Origin: an uncultured Eubacteriales bacterium
GTDB lineage: Bacteria; Bacillota; Clostridia; Christensenellales; CAG-138
Direction of reading: 5' to 3'
Length of the DNA stretch: 21,097 nucleotides
Assembly: GCA_900549955.1 (NCBI GenBank)
Contig: URQH01000023.1
Coordinates: 1-21,097 of the forward strand
Positions 8,719 to 15,223 of the stretch are shown here, piece after piece (position 1 is the first letter of the stretch; each line of letters starts with the position of its first letter). The position numbers and the translations under genes are program-made. The notes beneath the pieces are model-generated. The model saw nothing but the letters and a program-made list of their open reading frames with translations, ran no database searches and was not told the DNA's origin.

Positions 8719-10491
8719 ATGAAACAGAAGGTCAACGGCAATACGGGCGGCGTGCGCGAGGTCGTGCTCCGGGAGATGGAGTCGATCTATGCGCTCACGC
8801 AGCCGCAGGACGTGTTCCTGTCCGCCGAGCTGTGCGACGCACTGGCGCGCTACACCGGCCTGATTGGCCGCGAAATACTGGTCTATATCAGCCGCAGCGG
8901 CGGCATTGAGGAGGTACGCATCGGCGACGACCACACCGTCTCCATGCCGGAGATGCGTCTTGTGCGCAACACGGACCGGCTGTGCGGCGTGCGCTGTATC
9001 CACACGCACCCGCGCGGCAGCGGGCTGCTGTCGGACGTGGACATGGGGTCGCTGAGCTCGCTCCGCCTGGACGCCATGGCGGCCATCGGCGTGACGGAGG
9101 ACGGGCGGCCGACGACCGTCTGCGTTGCCTACCTCGGCGCGATGGAGGGGGAGACGCGGCAGACCGTGGTCTATGGGCCGATGCGCGCGCATCATCTGCC
9201 GCAAAAGGAACTGATCGACGCCATCTATACGGCTGACGCGCACTTCCAGACCGGCGCCTATGCGGTCACGCAGGCGCGGCCCGACCGCGCGATTCTGGTC
9301 GGCATTGAAAACGCGGAAGGGTACGACACGCTGGAGGAGCTGGCCGCGCTTGCAGAGACGGCGGGCGTGCAGGTCGTGGGGCGCGAGCAGCAGCGCCGCC
9401 GGGCCGTGGATACGGCCACGTACATCGGCACCGGCAAGGCGGAGGAGCTGGCGCTCTCGGTCAACGCGCTGGAGGCTGACCTCGTCATCTTTGACGACGA
9501 GCTGTCGGCGATCCAGATGCGAAACCTCGAGCAGGTGCTCGGCGTGCCGATCATCGACCGCACGATGCTCATTCTCGACATCTTTGCCCTGCGCGCGCAG
9601 TCGCGCGAAGGCAAGCTGCAGGCGGAACTGGCCCAGCTCAAATACCGCTTGCCGCGGCTGCTGGGCATGGGGCGCGTCCTGTCGCGCCAGGGCGCATCCG
9701 GCGTGGGCATGCGCGGCCCGGGCGAAAAGAAGCTGGAGATCGACCGCCGCCGCATCCGAAGGCGCGTGTTTGAACTGGAGCAGGAGCTGGCGGAGATCGG
9801 CAAGCAGCGCGGCTTGCGGCGTGAGCGGCGCATGAGCAGCGCGGTGCCGGCCGTGGCGCTCGTGGGATATACGAACGCGGGCAAATCGACGCTGCTCAAC
9901 CGCCTGTCCGGCAGCGACGTGCTGGCGGAGGACCAGCTGTTTGCCACGCTCGACCCCGTGGTGCGCCAGGTCGCGCTGCCGTCGGGGGCGGAGTGCCTGC
10001 TGTCCGATACGGTGGGGTTTATCAACAAGCTGCCGCACGAACTGGTGCGCGCGTTCCACTCCACACTTGAGGAGGTCAAAAACGCGGCGCTCATCCTGCA
10101 CGTGATCGATGCGACCAGCGCCTATGCGGACGTGCAGATGCGCGTGGTGGAAGATGTCCTTGCGCAGCTGGGCGTGGCGGATACGCCCTGTATCAACGTG
10201 TACAACAAGGCGGACGCCCTGTCGGCGCCGCCGCCCATGCGGGGCGACGCGGTGTGCATCAGCGCGCGCACCGGCGCGGGCGTGGAGACGCTTTTGCAGC
10301 GCATGGAGCAGGCGCTCTCGAGTGCGCAGGTACGCGTGGAGCTGACCGTCCCATATGATCGGTATGAGGCAATACGCCTGCTGCACGAGTTGGGCGCCGT
10401 CCAGTCCGAGTCACACGAGGCGGACGGCACGCACGTGGTCGCCATGCTGGACGAGTCGCAGCTCTGGCGCGTGCAGAAGGCGCTCCAATGA
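8719..10491 (+). CDS. hflX: Ribosome-associated GTPase HflX with long N-terminal extension
   Basis: HflX is a cytoplasmic GTPase that binds the 50S subunit and can split stalled or stressed ribosomes. This form is 590 aa, longer than the ~430 aa of E. coli. The usual HflX part begins near residue 190 (RAILVGIE), with the nucleotide-independent domain, the glycine-rich RQGASGVGMRGPGEKKLE segment, then the GTPase: G1 GYTNAGKST (from residue 383), FATLDP, G3 DTVGF, G4 NKAD and G5 ISAR. The first ~185 residues form an extra domain carrying IHTHPRGSGLLSDVD, with His95, His97, Ser105 and Asp108 in JAMM/MPN-like spacing. I recall comparable extensions in clostridial HflX. The start is ATG 8719, with AGGAGGGG about 12 nt upstream inside a hairpin. 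The CDF gene follows and may be co-transcribed. Confidence 0.95.
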   Translation: MKQKVNGNTGGVREVVLREMESIYALTQPQDVFLSAELCDALARYTGLIGREILVYISRSGGIEEVRIGDDHTVSMPEMRLVRNTDRLCGVRCIHTHPRGSGLLSDVDMGSLSSLRLDAMAAIGVTEDGRPTTVCVAYLGAMEGETRQTVVYGPMRAHHLPQKELIDAIYTADAHFQTGAYAVTQARPDRAILVGIENAEGYDTLEELAALAETAGVQVVGREQQRRRAVDTATYIGTGKAEELALSVNALEADLVIFDDELSAIQMRNLEQVLGVPIIDRTMLILDIFALRAQSREGKLQAELAQLKYRLPRLLGMGRVLSRQGASGVGMRGPGEKKLEIDRRRIRRRVFELEQELAEIGKQRGLRRERRMSSAVPAVALVGYTNAGKSTLLNRLSGSDVLAEDQLFATLDPVVRQVALPSGAECLLSDTVGFINKLPHELVRAFHSTLEEVKNAALILHVIDATSAYADVQMRVVEDVLAQLGVADTPCINVYNKADALSAPPPMRGDAVCISARTGAGVETLLQRMEQALSSAQVRVELTVPYDRYEAIRLLHELGAVQSESHEADGTHVVAMLDESQLWRVQKALQ

Positions 10492-10589
10492 CCGGATGGC
10501 CGATCGCAGCTGGCGTGTTGGAGCGGGCAAGGCTATCATACCGAACACTTTAATATTGAAGAAATTAGGAAAAAATGGGGGAGGGGCCT

Positions 10590-11759
10590 ATGGTTTCATT
10601 GCTGGCCAGGTGGTTGATACGGGATTGGGAATCGGTGCACACGCCGTCCGTGCGGCGCGCTTACGGCGTGCTCTGCGGTGCCGTGGGCATTCTGCTCAAT
10701 GCGCTGCTGTTTGCGGGCAAGCTGTTTGCAGGTACGCTGTCCGGCTCCATTGCCATCACCGCGGATGCGTTCAACAACCTGTCGGACGCGGCTTCCTCGC
10801 TCATCACGTTGATCGGGTTCCGCATGGCCGGGCAAAAGCCGGATCCGGAACATCCGTTTGGACACGGCAGGATCGAGTATATCTCCGGCTTTATCGTCTC
10901 CATGGCCATCCTGCTCATGGGGTTTGAGCTGCTGTCCAGCTCGGTGCAGAAGATCGTGTCGCCCGAGCCGGTGTCGTTCAGCCCGCTGGCGGTGGGGATC
11001 CTCGTGGCGTCGATTGCGGTAAAGCTGTACATGTGCTTTTACAACCGCCGCGTCGGCAAAAAGATCGATTCTGCCGCCATGCGCGCCACGGCCATGGACA
11101 GCCTGAGCGACAGCGTTGCTACCGCCGTGGTGCTCGTGGCCATGCTGGTGGGGCACTGGACCAACCTGATGATCGACGGCTGGTGCGGCCTGCTCGTTGC
11201 GCTGTTCATCCTCTATGCCGGCGTCAACGCGGCAAAGGAGACGATCGGACCGCTGCTCGGGCAGCCGCCGACAAAGGAGTTTGTCGAGCAGATCGAGCAG
11301 TACGTGCTCTCGCACAAGTCCGTGGTGGGGATTCACGACCTGATCGTGCACAACTACGGTCCCGGCCGCACGATGATCTCGCTGCACGCGGAGGTGCCGG
11401 TCACGGCGGATATCCTCGAGATGCACGACATGATCGACAATATCGAGCACGGCCTGCGCGAGCGGATGGGCTGTGAGGCGGTCATCCACATGGACCCGGT
11501 CGTGCTGGACGACGAGCGGCTTTCCGCACTGCGGGAGACGGTGCGCGGCTTTGCGGCGGAGATCGATCCGGCCATCACGATTCACGACTTCCGCATGGTC
11601 AGCGGTCCGACGCATACCAACCTGATCTTTGACGCCGTGGTGCCATACAAGTTTCGCCTGTCGGACGAAGAGGTGCGCCGCCGGCTCTCCGAGCGCATCC
11701 GTGCGCTGGACGGCAACTACTACGCCGTCATCGACATCGACAAGTCTTACGTTTTGTAA
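10590..11759 (+). CDS. Cation diffusion facilitator (CDF) metal exporter, Mn-type motif pattern
   Basis: Proton-coupled exporter of divalent metals in the cytoplasmic membrane, 389 aa: six membrane helices (about residues 20-220), a cytoplasmic ferredoxin-like domain, and a further C-terminal extension to ~390 with HDFRMVSGPTHTNLIFD, as in longer bacterial CDFs. The helix-2 metal site is Asn62-x-x-x-Asp66 (DAFNNLSDA) and the helix-5 site is Asp170-x-x-x-Asp174 (MDSLSD). Zn-type CDFs usually have His in these sites, while N-x-x-x-D plus D-x-x-x-D is reported for Mn-type members, so Mn2+ export is a reasonable guess. PFGHGRIEYIS is the conserved loop after helix 2. I chose ATG 10590, with GGGAGGGG 4 nt upstream; ATG 10575, five residues earlier with a weaker AGGA, is also possible. 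The MFS gene begins 20 nt downstream. Confidence 0.93.
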   Translation: MVSLLARWLIRDWESVHTPSVRRAYGVLCGAVGILLNALLFAGKLFAGTLSGSIAITADAFNNLSDAASSLITLIGFRMAGQKPDPEHPFGHGRIEYISGFIVSMAILLMGFELLSSSVQKIVSPEPVSFSPLAVGILVASIAVKLYMCFYNRRVGKKIDSAAMRATAMDSLSDSVATAVVLVAMLVGHWTNLMIDGWCGLLVALFILYAGVNAAKETIGPLLGQPPTKEFVEQIEQYVLSHKSVVGIHDLIVHNYGPGRTMISLHAEVPVTADILEMHDMIDNIEHGLRERMGCEAVIHMDPVVLDDERLSALRETVRGFAAEIDPAITIHDFRMVSGPTHTNLIFDAVVPYKFRLSDEEVRRRLSERIRALDGNYYAVIDIDKSYVL

Positions 11760-11779
11760 GCCTGAGAGGAGGTTTCCCC

Positions 11780-13057
11780 ATGCACAAGTTGGGCGTCCGC
11801 ACGTGGGTTTCGTTTTTGCTGATCGGCCTGGCGGGGCAGTTTGCGTGGACGATTGAGAACATGTATTTCAACGTCTACCTCTATAATACGATCTCAACCG
11901 ACCCGAACCACATCGCGGCCATGGTGGCCGCAAGCGCCGCCGTCGCCACGCTGACGACGCTGCTCATGGGCGCGCTGTCGGACCGGGTGGGGAAGCGCAA
12001 GCCGTTCCTCTGTGCCGGATACCTGCTGTGGGGCGTGTCCACGATGGCCTTTGGGTTCATCACGGTGGAGAATGCGGCACGCTGGTTCCCCACTGCCAAC
12101 GCGGTGGCCACGGCTGCCCTGCTCGTGGTGGTGCTGGACTGCGTCATGACCTTCTTCGGCTCGACGGCCAACGATGCGGCGTTCAACGCATATGTGACGG
12201 ACGTCACGTGCAAGGAGAACCGCGGCCGTGTCGAATCGGTGCTGGCGGTGCTGCCGCTGTTGTCCATGCTCGTCATCTTCGGCGCGTTTGACGGCATGAC
12301 GCAGCAGGGGCGCTGGCGCGAGTTTTTCCTGATCTTTGGCGCACTGGTGAGCGTGGTGGGCCTGGTGTCGGTCTTTCTGCTACGGGAGAGCGGTGGCGGC
12401 GCGGCGCGTGGTCACTATCTGTCCACCCTGGCCTATGGGTTTCGGCCTGCAGTTGTGCGGGAGAATGGCCCGCTGTATCTGGCGCTTTCCGCGCTCGGCC
12501 TGTTCTCCATTGCGGTACAGGTGTTCTTTCCCTATCTGATCATTTACCTGCAGACCTATCTGCAGCTGGAGGCGTATGCACTGGTACTGGGGATCGTGCT
12601 GATCGTCGCGTCGCTGGTGTCGGTGCTTTCCGGCCGCTGGATCGACCGGCTGGGCAAGCTGCGCTGTGTGCCGCCTGCGCTGGCGGTCATGTTTGTCGGA
12701 CTGGTGCTCATGTATGTCGCGCGCTCCATGGCGTTTGTCATCGTGTCGGGGACGGTCATGATGGCGGGGTATATGCTTGTCACCGCCGTGCTCTCCGCTA
12801 CCGTGCGCGACTACACGCCCAGGGACAAGGCGGGCAGCTTTCAGGGCATTCGCATGATCTTTGCGGTGCTGCTGCCGATGGTCATCGGCCCGTTCCTGGG
12901 CGCGGCGGTCATTCGCGGCGGCGCGGGGACGTATGAGGAGCTCGGCGTCGTCAAGAGCGTGCCGACGCCGGACATCTTTCTCGCGGCGGCCGTGGTGCTG
13001 CTGACGGTACTGCTGCCCGTGTGGCTGCTGCGCAGAAGAGCGGAGGTGCGTGCATGA
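11780..13057 (+). CDS. MFS transporter, probably glycoside/sugar uptake
   Basis: Major facilitator superfamily protein of 425 aa with about 12 predicted membrane helices. After helix 1 (WVSFLLIGLAGQFAWTIENMY) comes the MFS loop signature GALSDRVGKRKPF between helices 2 and 3, and a second such loop, SGRWIDRLGKLR, in the C-terminal half. The first helix with its FAWTIENMY segment recalls the sugar:cation symporter (GPH/SLC45-like) branch. AGGAGG lies 8 nt before ATG 11780, a strong site. Its stop overlaps the start of the GH2 gene by four bases (ATGA), so the two are translationally coupled and uptake of a glycoside later cut by GH2 is the natural reading. Substrate is not deducible from the sequence. 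Confidence 0.9.
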   Translation: MHKLGVRTWVSFLLIGLAGQFAWTIENMYFNVYLYNTISTDPNHIAAMVAASAAVATLTTLLMGALSDRVGKRKPFLCAGYLLWGVSTMAFGFITVENAARWFPTANAVATAALLVVVLDCVMTFFGSTANDAAFNAYVTDVTCKENRGRVESVLAVLPLLSMLVIFGAFDGMTQQGRWREFFLIFGALVSVVGLVSVFLLRESGGGAARGHYLSTLAYGFRPAVVRENGPLYLALSALGLFSIAVQVFFPYLIIYLQTYLQLEAYALVLGIVLIVASLVSVLSGRWIDRLGKLRCVPPALAVMFVGLVLMYVARSMAFVIVSGTVMMAGYMLVTAVLSATVRDYTPRDKAGSFQGIRMIFAVLLPMVIGPFLGAAVIRGGAGTYEELGVVKSVPTPDIFLAAAVVLLTVLLPVWLLRRRAEVRA

Positions 13058-14859
13058 AGACCGTCTGGGGCGAATGCCTGCGCCCGGATGCGATACTGAC
13101 GGAGTATCCGCGTCCGCAATTGCGGCGCGAAAGCTATTTGAATCTGAACGGGCCTTGGGAATATGCCATCACCGACACGGATACACAGCCGGAGACGTTC
13201 GACGGCACCATCCTCGTCCCGTTTTCCCCGGAGGCGCCGCTTTCCGGGGTGGAGCGAACGCTCGGGAGCGACCAGTTTCTGTGGTATCGCCGCAGCGTCA
13301 TCCTGCCGGAGGGGTTTGTGCGGGACAGGACGTTCCTACACTTTGGGGCAGTCGATCAGGAGGCGGCGGTTTTCGTCAACGGGCGGCAGCTGGCGCATCA
13401 CATCGGCGGCTATCTGCCGTTCACGTGCGACGTGACGGACGCGTTGCAGGGCGGGCGCGAGATGGACATCGTCGTATGCGTGCGGGACGTGACGGATGAG
13501 TCGTATCACACGCGCGGCAAACAGCGCATGGCGCGCGGCGGCATCTGGTATACGCCCCAGAGCGGCATTTGGCAGACGGTGTGGATGGAGAGCCTGCCAA
13601 AGACGCATATCCGCGGCCTGCGCATCACGCCGCTGTTTGACGAGGCGATGGTGGAGCTGCGCGTGCAGACGAGCGTCCCGTGCGCCTGCGTGGCCCGGCT
13701 CGACGGTCGGACCATCACGTTTTGCAGCGGCACGGCGGTGCGCGTGCCGCTGCCGGGGTTCCATGCCTGGTCGCCGGAGGACCCGTTTCTCTACGATCTG
13801 CAGCTGGAGGCGGGGGACGACCGGGTGGAGAGCTATTTTGCCATGCGCGGCTTTTCTGTCCAAACAGACGCGGACGGGCTGCCGCGCCTGTGCCTGAACG
13901 GCAGGCCGTATTTCCATACGGGTGTGCTCGACCAGGGGTATTGGCCGGACGGGCTGTATACCGCGCCTTCGGACGAGGCGATGGTGTTCGATATTGCCCT
14001 GATGAAACGGATGGGCTTCAACCTGCTCCGAAAGCACATCAAGATCGAGCCGCTCCGCTGGTATTACCACTGCGACCGCCTGGGCATGCTCGTGTGGCAG
14101 GACATGCCAAATGGCGGCGGTGAGTATCTGCCGCTGACCATCTCGGCGCCGCTGCTGACGGGCCGCCACCGGGACGATCACGACTATGTGCGGTTTGCCC
14201 GGCAGGACGCGGCCGGCCGGCGCGAGTTTTTGCAGGAGCTGGATGCGATGGTGGAGCACCTGTACAATTGCCCCTGCATCGCCATGTGGGTGCCGTTCAA
14301 CGAGGGCTGGGGGCAGTTCGAGGCGCGGGAGGCGGCGGAGCGGATCCGAGCGCTGGATCCGACGCGCACTGTGGACCATGCGAGCGGCTGGCACGACCAG
14401 GGCGCAGGCGACGTCAAGAGCCTGCACGTCTATTTCCGTGCCTACCGTCACCGGCAGAGCGGCGACGGGCGCGCGGTGGTGCTGTCGGAGTTTGGCGGGT
14501 ACAACCACCGCGTCCAGGGGCATGCGTTCAACCGGCGCGACTTTGGATACCGCCGCTATCGGACGGCGGAGAAGCTGCGCTTTGCCATCCAGGACCTGTA
14601 TGTGCGTCAGATCATCCCGGCCAAGGCGCAGGGGCTGTCTGCCGCGGTGTATACCCAGCTGTCCGATGTGGAGGATGAGCTCAATGGGTTGGTGACGTAC
14701 GACCGGGCGGTGGTCAAGATGGAGGAGGAGGCCATGCTTGCGCTGAATGAAGCGCTGCGCGACGATCTGGGGGGTGGCCAACCGCCGCGATCTGGCGGCC
14801 CGGCAGGCGATGTGCCCGGCGACGGCCCGGCAGGCGGGCCGGATACCGACTTTGTCTGA
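13054..14859 (+). CDS. Glycoside hydrolase family 2 protein (beta-galactosidase/glucuronidase-like)
   Basis: Retaining exo-glycosidase of the GH2 clan, 601 aa. Domains in order: jelly-roll sugar-binding domain (about residues 20-185, with YLNLNGPWEYAI, WYRRSVILP and VFVNGRQLAHHIGGYLPF), immunoglobulin-like domain (about 185-275), then the TIM barrel (from LNGRPYFHTGVLDQGYW). The acid/base Glu417 (PFNEGWGQF) and nucleophile Glu479 (LSEFGGY) are both present. There is no signal peptide, so it acts in the cytoplasm, consistent with the coupled transporter. The enzyme lacks the extra C-terminal domains of LacZ. It ends in an unusual ~28-residue Gly/Pro-rich tail after the normal family end. The start is ATG 13054, overlapping the MFS stop, with GGAGG upstream; a frame opening at GTG 13021 lies inside the MFS gene. 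Bond specificity is unknown. Confidence 0.93.
   Translation: MKTVWGECLRPDAILTEYPRPQLRRESYLNLNGPWEYAITDTDTQPETFDGTILVPFSPEAPLSGVERTLGSDQFLWYRRSVILPEGFVRDRTFLHFGAVDQEAAVFVNGRQLAHHIGGYLPFTCDVTDALQGGREMDIVVCVRDVTDESYHTRGKQRMARGGIWYTPQSGIWQTVWMESLPKTHIRGLRITPLFDEAMVELRVQTSVPCACVARLDGRTITFCSGTAVRVPLPGFHAWSPEDPFLYDLQLEAGDDRVESYFAMRGFSVQTDADGLPRLCLNGRPYFHTGVLDQGYWPDGLYTAPSDEAMVFDIALMKRMGFNLLRKHIKIEPLRWYYHCDRLGMLVWQDMPNGGGEYLPLTISAPLLTGRHRDDHDYVRFARQDAAGRREFLQELDAMVEHLYNCPCIAMWVPFNEGWGQFEAREAAERIRALDPTRTVDHASGWHDQGAGDVKSLHVYFRAYRHRQSGDGRAVVLSEFGGYNHRVQGHAFNRRDFGYRRYRTAEKLRFAIQDLYVRQIIPAKAQGLSAAVYTQLSDVEDELNGLVTYDRAVVKMEEEAMLALNEALRDDLGGGQPPRSGGPAGDVPGDGPAGGPDTDFV
14796..14836 (+). repeat. Two identical 14-nt direct repeats in the GH2 tail
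   Basis: CGGCCCGGCAGGCG occurs at 14796-14809 and again at 14823-14836, a period of 27 nt. The period equals nine codons, so the duplication keeps frame and yields two GPAG segments in the C-terminal tail of the GH2 protein. Confidence 0.8.
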
Positions 14860-14895
14860 CGCCATCCGGCATGGTTGGGAAGCTGGTTCTGCAAT

Positions 14896-14940
14896 AGCAG
14901 GAGCGCCTTTCGCATGAGGGAAGGCGCTCCTGCTTGTTTC
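14896..14940 (+). terminator. Terminator after the GH2 gene
   Basis: A perfect 14-bp inverted repeat (arms 14896-14909 and 14921-14934, 11-nt loop) is followed by TGTTTC. It lies 37 nt after the GH2 stop and probably ends the CDF-MFS-GH2 transcript. Confidence 0.82.
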
Positions 14941-15040
14941 AAGGGGAAAAACAGTGAGCCAAAAGGACGAGTACGGATGAATGCGCATGTTATCCATCGC
15001 GTTGCATCCGCACGGCCCGGGCATCCCACTGCTTGTGTAT

Positions 15041-15068
15041 ATGATAGCAGGACAAAGCTGGAATGCAA
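15041..15068 (-). promoter_or_regulatory. Orphan promoter-like sequence, minus strand
   Basis: On the minus strand TTGCAT (15068-15063) and TATCAT (15046-15041) are 16 nt apart. It points toward the 3' end of the GH2 gene, with no coding gene downstream on that strand, so any product would be a short or antisense RNA. Confidence 0.3.
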
Positions 15069-15163
15069 AGAATTTCTTAGCAAAATTTTAGCAAGCCGCC
15101 TGCCCGCTGTTTGCTTGAGCCGCTCCATGGGGCCCGACACGCGTAAAGCAGGCAGGAGATACG

Positions 15164-15193
15164 CAGGGGCGGTGCATTGCTGCATCGCCCCTG
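15164..15193 (-). terminator. Possible terminator of the P-type ATPase gene
   Basis: A 13-bp stem (15164-15176 with 15181-15193, including one G-U pair, loop of four) lies 30 nt downstream of the ATPase stop. On the minus strand it is followed by CGTATCTCC, which lacks a good U-tract, so it may protect the mRNA end or act with other factors rather than terminate alone. Confidence 0.45.
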
Positions 15194-15223
15194 GCTGGTG
15201 TTCTGATGCTTGCGCGCAGGACC

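Larger units (their letters stand above)
14860..15223. other. Intergenic region between convergent GH2 and P-type ATPase genes
   Basis: This 364-nt gap holds the GH2 terminator (14896-14940), a minus-strand promoter-like sequence (15041-15068), and a hairpin near the ATPase 3' end (15164-15193). An A/T-rich patch (15035-15095) contrasts with its GC-rich surroundings. I see no open frame with a ribosome binding site and no RNA family I recognise. Confidence 0.65.

Noticed and set aside
10492..10589. Separate promoter for the CDF gene
   Set aside because: TATCAT (10534-10539) and TAATAT (10551-10556) look like -10 boxes, but neither has a convincing -35 at the right spacing, so read-through from hflX is as likely.
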